Assembly: GCF_000826645.1 (NCBI RefSeq)
Contig: NZ_JXJP01000014.1
Coordinates: forward strand, 1-64,000
From: Psychroserpens mesophilus
GTDB taxonomy: Bacteria; Bacteroidota; Bacteroidia; Flavobacteriales; Flavobacteriaceae
DNA length: 64,000 nucleotides
Direction: 5' to 3'
Shown: positions 8,615 to 16,694 of the stretch, piece after piece
Layout: every line of letters starts with the position of its first letter
How positions within the stretch are numbered: position 1 is the first letter of the stretch
Made by a program: the position numbers and the translations under genes
The notes under the pieces: generated by a model
Seen by the model: the letters and a program-made list of their open reading frames with translations, nothing else
The model's database searches: none
What the model was told of the DNA's origin: nothing

Positions 8615-9550
8615 TTAAAACTTATAGCTTAAACCAATAGTATAATATGTTTGTAATTTATTATCAACATTACCAAAGTCTGGTGCATTTCCAGTGCCAT
8701 CAAAATTAGCCAATGCGAAATTAAGTGCTTCTTGTTTGTTACTTCTCAATCCGAAGTCAAAACCAACACCAATCATTTTCCAAAGGGTGTAACTGAAAGA
8801 GTTGGTCCATGTCCAGTTTGATAAATCTCCACTTTTATAACTCTGGAAAGCCGATAAGTTAGTTTTAAAGTTAACAGCTCCAATTTGTCTTGTATAATCT
8901 GCTACAATTTTAGCACCTAAAGAAGATTCAAAAACCGTATCACTATCAGCAAAAACAAAGTTATAGTTTAAAGGATGTACCACTACAATTAAGTTTTCAA
9001 TTGGCAACCAGGTAAAACCAACACCAACATCTAAATATCCAGGATCGTTGAAGTTATCTAATAAAGTCGTTCTGTATTCCATCAGTGTAGAAACGGCAAG
9101 TTTTTTACTTAAATTTCTACCATATAATGACGAAATATTAAAAACATCTGTCGTTGGGTTGAAGCTATCATCATCTAAATCTGTATCTTTATTATCTAAC
9201 TTTACCCAATTTAAATTAGCAGTTAAGGCATTTCTCCAAAAATATTTTTCTTCTATTAAGTTCGCATAACCATTAAACGTGATACCAATATTTCCTGAAG
9301 CATTATTAGGAGCACCTTGAGAATACCAGTTATTAAAGTTTGATAAACTTCCTCCAATAGTACCAAATGCGCCTATTCTCCATCCTGGTAACGCATCAAT
9401 CTGCGCTTGAAGGGCATCTGCCTCTGCTTGAGCAGCATCAGCTACAGCTTGCTTTTCAGCTTTCTGTGCCTTTAGTTCTTCTTTCGTTTGTGAAAAACCA
9501 AATGCAATTGTTAGCATTAACACAGTAGTTAAAAGTAATTTTTTAGTCAT
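8615..9550 (-). CDS. DUF3078 outer-membrane beta-barrel protein
   Basis: 311 residues from the ATG at 9550. A signal peptide (1-20, FGFSQ) is followed by an Ala/Glu/Gln-rich coiled coil (about 22-52) and then a beta-barrel-like DUF3078 domain with alternating aromatic strands ending in '...TIGLSYKF', the C-terminal Phe typical of outer-membrane insertion. A frame extension to 9583 was rejected because it would start inside the -7 box at 9581-9588. DUF3078 genes commonly sit next to suf accessory genes in Flavobacteriaceae. The function is unknown. Confidence 0.88.
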   Translation of the reverse strand: MTKKLLLTTVLMLTIAFGFSQTKEELKAQKAEKQAVADAAQAEADALQAQIDALPGWRIGAFGTIGGSLSNFNNWYSQGAPNNASGNIGITFNGYANLIEEKYFWRNALTANLNWVKLDNKDTDLDDDSFNPTTDVFNISSLYGRNLSKKLAVSTLMEYRTTLLDNFNDPGYLDVGVGFTWLPIENLIVVVHPLNYNFVFADSDTVFESSLGAKIVADYTRQIGAVNFKTNLSAFQSYKSGDLSNWTWTNSFSYTLWKMIGVGFDFGLRSNKQEALNFALANFDGTGNAPDFGNVDNKLQTYYTIGLSYKF

Positions 9551-9580
9551 TTTTTTAGTTTTAAAGTTAATTATTACATG

Positions 9581-9612
9581 CAAATATAATTCAATAGTGA
9601 CTTGAACACCAA
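9581..9612 (-). promoter_or_regulatory. promoter of the DUF3078 gene
   Basis: On the minus strand TTG (9610-9612), a 21-nt spacer and TATATTTG (9581-9588), about 30 nt before the ATG at 9550. Confidence 0.65.
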
Positions 9613-9688
9613 CAAATTATATAAATTGATTGTTTATTTGTCGTCTTTTAGACCCCTTTTTTTATTGGGAGTCACTACGAATTCAGAT

Positions 9689-10198
9689 TTATTTTTTCTT
9701 TTTAAAAAGTGGGACCGAAGAACAGGCTTCACCATACATAATTGATTTGGCGATTGGTTTTAATTTTTCAGCAAGGAATATGTATGCATTTTCTGGTACA
9801 GGTTTATTAGAACAACCTTTAATAATAACAGGTTTGTCTTGATACGAACCGAAATCTAGGCCGTTAATAATATCTTGATAAATAGATGTCTCTAATGTAT
9901 TTAAATCACCAATAATAGTCTTCTTTGAATACGTGGCCAGCGCAATAGTAATAAGCATATAAGCCCATGCTGGAATTATAGCATCTGTAGAACACATTAG
10001 TGCAACATATTGGTTTTGATATTGCGACCAATCATGTTCAGCCACATAGTGTCTAAAGTCTTTTTCCTTGAGAACAAAACCTTCAAAAAGCCAGTCTTTG
10101 ATATCAAATTGTATGCGTTTTCCTTGCGGATAATAATCTTCTAAATCTATTACCACAAGTTTGCTTTGCGCAACTCTATTTATGATTTCGTCTGCCAT
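9689..10198 (-). CDS. DUF2480 family protein
   Basis: 169 residues, soluble, starting MADEIINRVAQSKLVVIDLED and containing the conserved 'DIKDWLFEGFVLKEKDFR' and 'STDAIIPAWAYM' blocks of DUF2480. The C-terminus is Lys-rich. In Bacteroidota this family is found almost always beside SUF genes, as here (after sufE and the DUF59 gene), which suggests an accessory role in Fe-S biogenesis. No catalytic motif is recognised. Confidence 0.88.
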   Translation of the reverse strand: MADEIINRVAQSKLVVIDLEDYYPQGKRIQFDIKDWLFEGFVLKEKDFRHYVAEHDWSQYQNQYVALMCSTDAIIPAWAYMLITIALATYSKKTIIGDLNTLETSIYQDIINGLDFGSYQDKPVIIKGCSNKPVPENAYIFLAEKLKPIAKSIMYGEACSSVPLFKKKK

Positions 10199-10203
10199 AA
10201 GTA

Positions 10204-10232
10204 AGACCTTTCGACTGCGCTCAAGGTGACAT
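10204..10232. repeat. single arm of the REP-like repeat
   Basis: ACCTTTCGACTGCGCTCAAGGTGACA matches the right arm of the inverted repeat at 4054-4120 and lies in the short gap between DUF2480 and the DUF59 gene. Confidence 0.55.
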
Positions 10233-10267
10233 TATATTAATTATAAGGTTTTATAAACAACTGAAAA

Positions 10268-10594
10268 TTAAAGCATTCCTAATTCTAGCTTGGCTTCCTC
10301 GCTCATTAAATCCTGACTCCATGGTGGATCGAAAGTAATTTCAACTTCAGCAGATTTAACATCATTCAATGATTTTACTTTTTCTTCAACTTCGAGAGGC
10401 AGTGTTTCAGCTACTGGGCAATTTGGCGTGGTTAACGTCATTAATATTTTAACCTCATAATCTTCATTAACGAATACGTCATAGATAAGACCTAATTCGT
10501 AAATATCTACTGGAATTTCAGGATCAAAAATTGTTTTTAAAACTCTTACTATTTTTTCACCTAGAAGGTTTGTGTCAATTGTTGTTGCACTCAT
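10268..10594 (-). CDS. sufT: DUF59/MIP18 SUF-associated protein (SufT/YitW-like)
   Basis: 108 residues forming one DUF59 (MIP18) domain with 'TIFDPEIPVDIYELGLIYDV' split across 26-45, 'LTTPNCPVAETLP' holding the conserved Cys, and 'DPPWSQDLMSEEAKLELGML' at the C-terminus. Family members assist Fe-S cluster maturation or transfer. Its position directly after sufE in the suf series supports that role. The symbol sufT is used for DUF59 proteins of suf operons; the exact orthology is not proven. Confidence 0.88.
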   Translation of the reverse strand: MSATTIDTNLLGEKIVRVLKTIFDPEIPVDIYELGLIYDVFVNEDYEVKILMTLTTPNCPVAETLPLEVEEKVKSLNDVKSAEVEITFDPPWSQDLMSEEAKLELGML

Positions 10595-10674
10595 ACTTAA
10601 CGTTTGTTGTTTGTTGTTAATTTGTTTGTCGGTTGATTAGTTGTCGCCTAACGACTTAACAACAAAAGATTTAA

Positions 10675-11097
10675 CTAATTCAGTTGTGTTTGGTATGCAA
10701 TGGCATACATTTTTAATTGCTTTATCATACTTACTAAGCCATTAGCTCTTGTAGGAGATAAATGTTCTTTCAGTCCGATTTGATCAATAAAATCGGTATC
10801 TGCATCGATAATATCTTTTGGATGTTGATTAGAAAATACCCTGATCAAAATCGCAATGATTCCTTTGGTGATAATCGCATCACTATCTGCCGTAAATATG
10901 ACTTTATCATTTTTCATATCAGCATGTACCCATACTTTACTTTGGCAGCCTTTAATAATGTTGTTCTCTGTTTTATATTGGGCATCAATGAGTGGTAAGG
11001 TCTTACCAAGATCAATCATATATTGGTAACGCTCTTCCCAATCCTCAAACATGGCAAACTCTTCAATGATGTCATTTTTTATCTCTGTAATTGTCAT
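10675..11097 (-). CDS. sufE: SufE sulfur-acceptor protein
   Basis: 140 residues from ATG 11097. SufE accepts persulfide sulfur from SufS and stimulates desulfurase activity. The active-site cysteine is C51 in 'IIKGCQSKVWV', and the N-terminal 'EEFAMFEDWEERYQYMIDLGK' is family-typical. The upstream in-frame ATG at 11118 adds only MLIKRKR and was not chosen. A possible -7 box (TATTTTTG) lies at 11134-11141. Confidence 0.93.
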   Translation of the reverse strand: MTITEIKNDIIEEFAMFEDWEERYQYMIDLGKTLPLIDAQYKTENNIIKGCQSKVWVHADMKNDKVIFTADSDAIITKGIIAILIRVFSNQHPKDIIDADTDFIDQIGLKEHLSPTRANGLVSMIKQLKMYAIAYQTQLN

Positions 11098-11149
11098 TCT
11101 TTTTCTTTTAATAAGCATTAAGATATTGCATTACAAAAATACAATAACT

Positions 11150-11965
11150 CTATTGTTTTGCCACTGTTTCCTTAATGGATAATAGCTTATTTACGAATAA
11201 AGCAATTGGTTTTGGCGGATTGCCATGATCAAAACCATTTGATTTATAAACCATTTCTCCTTCTGTTATTTCAAGTGTTGCCATTGCTGCAGCATCATGC
11301 TGAAACGTTTTTGTAGGTGGTTCTAAAACTGGTATTGATTTCAAGTCCAAGTCATTATAAAGTGTTATAAGTTCTGAAAGCTGTTCATCAGATAACATAT
11401 GTCTACTGATGGCTTCTAAGTTCCTATCGTTCGTATATTTAAGCACGTTACCTTCAATCCAAATCATTTCAAAAAACCCTCTGGTTGATGCTCTGTAAGC
11501 GATGTTCATAGTTTCAGCTTGTCTAGAATTAGACATTATTTTTTTATTTGCAAGCATTAAAATCGTATCACCATTTTTCAGACTAAGTGTTCCGTTTGCT
11601 AATTCAAATCCTTTGACTTTAGCAATCGTTCTGAAAAAGCTATTTTCAACAGCATTCTTATCGTCTTGACATATCATTCTGGTGGCCCCTAATTCAGAGA
11701 ACGATATACCATTTCCTTCAATTGTATAGGTACCAAAAAAACGATTACAACCTGCAAATCCAGACACTTTATTGGTTTTAGAATCAAACTCCAAGGTAAG
11801 TTTATATGTCGCAATATTGGTTTCATTTAGTTGCTCTAAAATATAAGTTCCTGAAAGTGTTTCTTGAGTATTCATGTTTGTTGTATTTGCTGCACTTGCG
11901 ATATCTTGTGCACTTCCACAAGACTTTAATACGATAATACTAATTAATATGGCTAGATGTTTCAT
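11150..11965 (-). CDS. META-domain lipoprotein
   Basis: 271 residues. A lipoprotein signal ends in 'LKSCGS' (lipidated Cys about 16). Residues about 37-140 form a META/HslJ-like domain ('LSGTYILEQLNE', 'GFAGCNRFFGTYTIEGNGISF', 'GATRMICQD'). The C-terminal half (about 150-271) is a second domain without a name I recognise. It should be anchored in the outer membrane or inner face of the envelope. It lies between sufS and sufE; a functional link to Fe-S assembly is not established. Confidence 0.85.
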   Translation of the reverse strand: MKHLAILISIIVLKSCGSAQDIASAANTTNMNTQETLSGTYILEQLNETNIATYKLTLEFDSKTNKVSGFAGCNRFFGTYTIEGNGISFSELGATRMICQDDKNAVENSFFRTIAKVKGFELANGTLSLKNGDTILMLANKKIMSNSRQAETMNIAYRASTRGFFEMIWIEGNVLKYTNDRNLEAISRHMLSDEQLSELITLYNDLDLKSIPVLEPPTKTFQHDAAAMATLEITEGEMVYKSNGFDHGNPPKPIALFVNKLLSIKETVAKQ

Positions 11966-12104
11966 CTGTTTAGTTTTTTAAAAAAAATTAAAGTTAAATG
12001 TAAATTGCAATCATAAAATATGGTAATGTTATTACGTAAAATTGCTCTTTGATCGCTTTAAATTTTATAGTTTATATATAATAGTACAAAAAAGAAGCCA
12101 AACT

Positions 12105-13319
12105 TTAAGATAACATCATTTTGGCTTTCTTAACTCCATTAACTAAAGCATCTATTTCCGATTTAGTATTGTAAAAGGCAAAGGATGCTCTTACTGTTCC
12201 AGGTATCTTATAGAAGTCCATTATGGGTTGGGCACAATGATGACCTGTGCGAACTGCAATTCCCATTTTATCTAAAATGGTTCCTATATCATAAGGATGA
12301 ATCCCTTCAATATTAAAAGAAATAACTGAGGTTTTATTTTCTGAGACACCATAAATCTTTAGACCTTCAATTTCAAGAAGTTGTTGCGTTCCGTAGTCCA
12401 AAAGTTCTTTTTCGTAAGCTGCTATATTTTCAAATCCTATAGCATTCATGTAATCCAGAGCTGCACCAAATGCAATGCCTCCGCAGATGTTTGGTGTTCC
12501 AGCTTCAAACTTGTGAGGCAAATCGGCATAGGTTGTTTTTTCAAAAGTTACCTCAGCAATCATCTCACCTCCTCCTTGGTAAGGTGGTAATTTATTGAGC
12601 CATGCTTCCTTTCCGTAAAGCATTCCAACACCAGTTGGTCCACAAATTTTATGAGCAGATGTCACATAAAAATCGACATCCAAATCTTGAACATCTGGTA
12701 TTAAATGTGGACACGCTTGAGCGCCATCAATTAAAACTGCAGCTCCAACCTGATGGGCTTTATCTATAATTGTTTTAACAGGATTAATTGTTCCTAAGGC
12801 ATTAGAAATATGATTAACAAATACAAGTTTAGTATGTTCAGAAAGTAAAGCGTCATAATCGCTTAAAATCAATTCGCCTTGCTGATTCATAGGAATGACT
12901 CTCAATTGAGCTCCTGTTCGTTCGCATAACATTTGCCAAGGCACAATATTACTGTGATGCTCTAAAGCTGATACCAATATTTCATCTCCTTTTTTCAACA
13001 ACGCCGAAAACCCATTGGCAACTAAATTAATACTATGTGTAGTTCCTGAAGTCATGATAATTTCATGACTATACTTTGCATTAAAATGCTTTTGAATTTT
13101 TATACGCGCTTGCTCATATAAATCGGTGGCTTCCTGGCTTAACGTGTGGACACCTCTATGTATATTAGCATTAAAATTTGAATAGTAATCTACAATAACA
13201 TCAATCACCTGTTGTGGTGTTTGCGAGGTTGCAGCATTATCAAAATAGACCAAAGGTTTTCCATTGACCTTTCGGTTTAAAATTGGAAAATCTTCTCTTA
13301 TTTTATTGACGTTTAACAT
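12105..13319 (-). CDS. sufS: SufS cysteine desulfurase
   Basis: 404 residues from ATG 13319. A PLP enzyme that takes sulfur from cysteine for Fe-S assembly. The PLP lysine is K224 in 'TSAHKICGPTG', the catalytic cysteine is C362 in 'TGHHCAQPIM', and H121-H122 fit the PLP-stacking site. The start is chosen at MLNVNKIREDFPILNR; a 16-residue upstream extension would overlap the -7 box at 13325-13332. sufS is separated from sufD by an oppositely oriented PadR cassette, so it needs its own promoter. Confidence 0.95.
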   Translation of the reverse strand: MLNVNKIREDFPILNRKVNGKPLVYFDNAATSQTPQQVIDVIVDYYSNFNANIHRGVHTLSQEATDLYEQARIKIQKHFNAKYSHEIIMTSGTTHSINLVANGFSALLKKGDEILVSALEHHSNIVPWQMLCERTGAQLRVIPMNQQGELILSDYDALLSEHTKLVFVNHISNALGTINPVKTIIDKAHQVGAAVLIDGAQACPHLIPDVQDLDVDFYVTSAHKICGPTGVGMLYGKEAWLNKLPPYQGGGEMIAEVTFEKTTYADLPHKFEAGTPNICGGIAFGAALDYMNAIGFENIAAYEKELLDYGTQQLLEIEGLKIYGVSENKTSVISFNIEGIHPYDIGTILDKMGIAVRTGHHCAQPIMDFYKIPGTVRASFAFYNTKSEIDALVNGVKKAKMMLS

Positions 13320-13324
13320 AAGTG

Positions 13325-13332
13325 CAAAGTTA
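13325..13332 (-). promoter_or_regulatory. -7 box of sufS
   Basis: TAACTTTG (minus strand) matches TAnnTTTG and ends 5 nt before the sufS ATG, which predicts a leaderless or nearly leaderless transcript. No TTTG at the usual -33 distance is visible. Confidence 0.5.
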
Positions 13333-13397
13333 CGAGATGTTTGGTTAAAATGGTATTCAGAAACCAAATCTTATATATATTTTAATATTTTAATCAA

Positions 13398-13423
13398 ATA
13401 CATTTAAATAAAATGTATATTTG
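13398..13423 (+). promoter_or_regulatory. padR promoter with overlapping inverted repeat (candidate operator)
   Basis: ATACATTT (13398-13405), 5-nt spacer, AAATGTAT (13411-13418) is a perfect 8-bp inverted repeat. It overlaps the -7 box TATATTTG (13416-13423), which ends 4 nt before the padR ATG at 13428. PadR proteins commonly repress their own promoters through ATGT/ACAT inverted repeats, so autoregulation is a reasonable inference. Confidence 0.6.
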
Positions 13424-13427
13424 TAAA

Positions 13428-13766
13428 ATGTATAGCAAAGAACTTACAAAAGGAACATTACAGCCCATCATCTTAAAGTTAGTGAATAGTAGAGAGAAAA
13501 TGTATGGCTATGAGATTACACAGGAGGTAAAAAAGTTAACTTCTGGTAAAATTGACATCTCAGAAGGTGCATTATATCCTATTTTACACAGACTTGAAGC
13601 TAAAGGAATTTTAGAAACCGAAAAAGTCTTTATAGGCAAACGTGTAAGAAAGTATTACAAGGTGACCAAAGAAGGCAAACAAATGGTTAGTGATGTTACT
13701 CAAGAAATTAACGATTTTATAGACACACTTCAAATAATTTTTAATACGGAAACCCAAAAATTATGA
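13428..13766 (+). CDS. PadR family transcriptional regulator
   Basis: 112 residues from ATG 13428: MYSKELTKGTLQPIILKLV, a winged-helix domain ('MYGYEITQEVKKLTSGKIDISEGALYPILHRLEAKGILET') and a short dimerising C-terminal helix, as in the short (PadR-s2) subtype. An in-frame ATG at 13413 was rejected because it precedes and overlaps the -7 box. The stop overlaps the next start (ATGA at 13763), which is strong translational coupling to the membrane protein gene. It is likely an autorepressor relieved by an unknown signal. Confidence 0.92.
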   Translation: MYSKELTKGTLQPIILKLVNSREKMYGYEITQEVKKLTSGKIDISEGALYPILHRLEAKGILETEKVFIGKRVRKYYKVTKEGKQMVSDVTQEINDFIDTLQIIFNTETQKL

Positions 13767-14191
13767 TATTATCTGAGCAACAAATTGAATTTATTGAAAC
13801 AAACTTAGTGTTCTATGGTATTGATTCTAAAGAATTAAGAGCAGATATCCTAGATCATATTTGCACTTATATAGAAGCAAATGAGTCAAATGATTTTGAT
13901 ACTTTATACCGAGAAGCACTTCAAAAATTTGGAGGATATGCCAGTTTTCAAAATTTACAGCGAGAAACTGACCTGCAGAAATTTGCTGGGGAAATAATTA
14001 CCATTAATAAGTTGAAATTTGCTGCTGGATTTATAATTATACTTCTTTTGAGTATAAGTTTGATGTTTCAAATGATGCAATGGCCATACGCTAATGTTTG
14101 GTTGCTAGCAGCAATACTAGTTACTATTTTAGTAATACTTCCTATTCATTTTTATACTAGGTATAAAAAATCTGTTCATAAACTATCTTAA
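13763..14191 (+). CDS. HAAS-like two-helix membrane protein, PadR partner
   Basis: 142 residues. The N-terminal cytosolic part (1-75) has the pattern 'L.ADILDHICTYIE......F..LYREALQKFGGY..', resembling the HAAS-type domain of PadR-coupled membrane proteins. Two membrane helices follow (about 85-103 and 111-130), separated by the motif MFQMMQWPY (101-109). The ATGA overlap with padR makes a regulator/membrane-sensor pair likely. The membrane half matches the next, 57-residue protein without gaps. The function is inferred from context only. Confidence 0.75.
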   Translation: MILSEQQIEFIETNLVFYGIDSKELRADILDHICTYIEANESNDFDTLYREALQKFGGYASFQNLQRETDLQKFAGEIITINKLKFAAGFIIILLLSISLMFQMMQWPYANVWLLAAILVTILVILPIHFYTRYKKSVHKLS

Positions 14192-14200
14192 ATCACACTT

Positions 14201-14374
14201 ATGAAAAAATCATTTTACGTTCTCGGATTTATAACATTCTTTATTCTTGGTATTGGAGCCATGTTTGAATTTCTATCATGGCCTTATCGTGGCGTTATTG
14301 TATTTATAGGTTTTCTCTTTTTAAACTTTGGTTTCATCCCTGCCTATTTTTATCAAAAGTATAAGCAATGCTAA
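14201..14374 (+). CDS. 57-residue two-helix membrane protein, paralogue of the preceding C-terminal half
   Basis: A small gene starting with ATG 14201, 9 nt after the preceding stop, and ending TGC TAA. Two hydrophobic helices (about 5-22 and 30-49) flank MFEFLSWPY (21-29), and the C-terminus is PAYFYQKYK. The upstream protein has MFQMMQWPY and PIHFYTRYK at exactly the same spacing (18 residues from Tyr to Pro), so residues 2-57 align ungapped with residues 82-137 of the neighbour. It is therefore a stand-alone copy of the membrane module. The function is unknown. Confidence 0.75.
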   Translation: MKKSFYVLGFITFFILGIGAMFEFLSWPYRGVIVFIGFLFLNFGFIPAYFYQKYKQC

Positions 14375-14466
14375 AAGTTTATTAGTTTAGATTCCTGTAT
14401 TTTAATTGTGTTGCGCAAAACGAGCATAGCACTAAAATTGATTCATTTTACAAGAGTTTGATTCAA

Positions 14467-14634
14467 CTACAATGCTCGATTGTTACATGAGGCAATACTT
14501 ACTCTAGAGGCATCGTGATTAGAAAAACAATCAAAAATGGCATCAATAACCTGTTGATGTATTTGTGAGCTTACAGCTTTATCAAAATAGACTAATAGTT
14601 TCTTATTAACTTTACTATGATGACTAGGAAAATC
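14467..14634 (-). pseudogene. decayed sufS fragment beside the PadR cassette
   Basis: Reading the minus strand from 14634 gives 55 codons then TAG: DFPSHHSKVNKKLLVYF, then DKAVSSQIHQQVIDAIFD and CFSNHDAS. By eye 21 of 35 residues match sufS residues 18-52 (VNGKPLVYFDNAATSQ...). A TAA lies two codons upstream and there is no start codon, so it cannot be expressed as an enzyme. It has the same orientation as sufS. It marks a past duplication or gene replacement at the point where the PadR cassette sits. Confidence 0.75.
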
Positions 14635-14663
14635 AATTTATATACACCTTGGAATGGAAATGT

Positions 14664-15263
14664 TTATTTGCTAATTATAGATTCTACATCTATTAAAAGG
14701 TTAAAATAAGCGCCTATTGTACTAGATTTGTATTCGCCAAAATCAATGGTACTCGGTAAACCGTAATCTAAAACAGCTTGAATATTAAAATGCTTTAGTA
14801 CATCAAATCCAAAACCTGCAGTAATACCAAGATTTATATTATTGTAAAAGTCAGCGTAATCCAAATGATCTCGTTTGCCTTTTGCCTCTGTCACGAATGT
14901 CAATCTTGGACCAGCTAAAAGGTGAAATCCTTGATTATAAGTCTTCTTAACATGGTATTTATAAAGGAGTTGTGCGTTAAATTTACTAACATTTATTTTT
15001 TCAATAAAGATTCCGTTATCTGAAAAAAAACTTCCATCGGTACCTTTTCCATAAAATGCATTCAATTGCAGTCCTGAACTTTCGTTTAGTTGTAAACTTC
15101 CAAAAACACCAATATTAAAAGGGACTTGTCCACCATGGCTATCTAAATCTCCAGTTATAGGCATTCTATAAAAATTGGAACCCAAAAAAACCCCATATGA
15201 CGTCTCTTGTGCAAATGTTGCGAGAGATAAAACAAAAATGATAGCTAAAACTACTGTCTTCAT
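14664..15263 (-). CDS. outer-membrane beta-barrel protein (PorT-like)
   Basis: 199 residues. A signal peptide (about 1-18, ATFAQ) is followed by alternating amphipathic strands such as 'GVFGSLQLNESSGLQLNAFYGKG', 'FNAQLLYKYHVKK' and 'GITAGFGFDVLKHFNIQAVLDYGL', typical of small eight-stranded Bacteroidota OM barrels. It lies 49 nt after sufD in the same direction and may be cotranscribed. No substrate can be assigned. Confidence 0.8.
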   Translation of the reverse strand: MKTVVLAIIFVLSLATFAQETSYGVFLGSNFYRMPITGDLDSHGGQVPFNIGVFGSLQLNESSGLQLNAFYGKGTDGSFFSDNGIFIEKINVSKFNAQLLYKYHVKKTYNQGFHLLAGPRLTFVTEAKGKRDHLDYADFYNNINLGITAGFGFDVLKHFNIQAVLDYGLPSTIDFGEYKSSTIGAYFNLLIDVESIISK

Positions 15264-15312
15264 AACGCCTAAGATATTACGGTTTTAGGAATAGGTTATT
15301 GTTGAAATACAA

Positions 15313-16626
15313 CTATAAATCAAATCCAAGATTAACACCTAGTTTATTAGCAATTATCTTTGTAATACGTTGTTTGATTTCAGGAATTTTTACAGAATCT
15401 AATACATTATTACTAAAAGCAAACATCAATAAGGCTTTCGCTTCTTTTTCTGGAATTCCTCTGGAACGCATATAAAACATAGCACTTTCGTCTAACTGAC
15501 CAATAGTACAACCATGAGAGCATTTTACATCATCTGCAAAAATCTCTAACTGTGGCTTAGTGTTTATAGACGCCTTATCGCTTAACAGAATATTATTGTT
15601 AGCTTGAAATGCGTTGGTTTTTTGAGCTTTTTTATTTACTAGGACTTTTCCGTTGAAAACACCTGTAGATTTATCTCCAAAAATACCTTTATAATCCTGA
15701 TGACTTTCACAGTTAGGCTCAATATGATGCACTAAAGTATTATGATCGACATGTTGCTTATCACCTATTATCGTAACACCTTTTAATGTAGAATCAATAC
15801 GTTCTCCTTCTTGATAAAAGTTAAGATTATTACGTGTTAATTGTCCGCCAAAAGAAAACGTATGTACAGAAGCATGACTTTCTCTTTTTTGTTTTACAAA
15901 TGTATTATCAATTAACGAAGCACTTTGCTTATCATTCTGAATCTTATAATAATCGACAATAGCACGCTTGTTGGTAAAAATTTCGGTAACACTATTGGTT
16001 AAAACAGGGTTGTCGGTTAAACTTTGATGACGTTCGATAATTTGAACATGAGAATTTTCATCAACGACAATTAAGTTTCGTGGTTGCAACAATAATGCCG
16101 ATTCGTTTCCTGTAGAAAAATGTAAAATTTGAATAGGTTTTTCAACCACTTTATTCTTCGGAATATGAATGTAAGCGCCTTCTTGAGAAAAGGCTGTATT
16201 TAATGACGATAAGCTATCTTTAGTGGCCGCTTTGTTGAAATAGTTTTCAATAAGAATTCTATACTTTGGTTTTGATAAAGCAGCAGACATCAAGCATACA
16301 TCAATTCCATCATGTGTGGTTTGTGATAAATGCGATGAATACTTTCCGTCGATAAAAACAATTTTATAACTATCGATATCATGGATAAAATATTTCTTAA
16401 TATCACGAAATTCAATTGAGTTTTCTTTTTTTGGAAACACACTATAATCTTCTCTCAAGATACTATTAAGAGACGTATATTTCCAGGCTTCATCACGTTT
16501 TGAAGGAAAGCCTTTTTCTTCAAATGTTTTAATTGCTTCACTACGAACATCGTGAATTGGTGTATCAATATCTACCATATTCTCAAATGCCATAAATGAC
16601 GATACTAATTTATCTTTTAAATCCAT
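15313..16626 (-). CDS. sufD: SufD Fe-S scaffold component
   Basis: 437 residues. The N-terminal region (GFPSKRDEAWKYTSL) is followed by a long beta-helix core and the C-terminal 'DDVKCSHGCTIGQLDESAMFYMRSRGI' block that holds the conserved Cys and His. SufD pairs with SufB and the SufC ATPase in the SufBC2D scaffold. It is preceded by sufC, with a 68-nt gap. Length and motifs are normal. Confidence 0.96.
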   Translation of the reverse strand: MDLKDKLVSSFMAFENMVDIDTPIHDVRSEAIKTFEEKGFPSKRDEAWKYTSLNSILREDYSVFPKKENSIEFRDIKKYFIHDIDSYKIVFIDGKYSSHLSQTTHDGIDVCLMSAALSKPKYRILIENYFNKAATKDSLSSLNTAFSQEGAYIHIPKNKVVEKPIQILHFSTGNESALLLQPRNLIVVDENSHVQIIERHQSLTDNPVLTNSVTEIFTNKRAIVDYYKIQNDKQSASLIDNTFVKQKRESHASVHTFSFGGQLTRNNLNFYQEGERIDSTLKGVTIIGDKQHVDHNTLVHHIEPNCESHQDYKGIFGDKSTGVFNGKVLVNKKAQKTNAFQANNNILLSDKASINTKPQLEIFADDVKCSHGCTIGQLDESAMFYMRSRGIPEKEAKALLMFAFSNNVLDSVKIPEIKQRITKIIANKLGVNLGFDL

Positions 16627-16694
16627 TGTTTCGTTATTAGTTGTTAGTTGTTTCGTCGTTAGCGGTTAACTAAAAACAGAACACCATAAACTAT

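Noticed and set aside
9551-9583. Upstream ATG for the DUF3078 gene
   Set aside because: It starts inside the TATATTTG box; the ATG at 9550 begins a proper signal peptide.
14421-14478. CGAGCAT / ATGCTCG pair as possible insertion-sequence ends
   Set aside because: Seven-base arms 44 nt apart with no transposase or target duplication; chance is likely.
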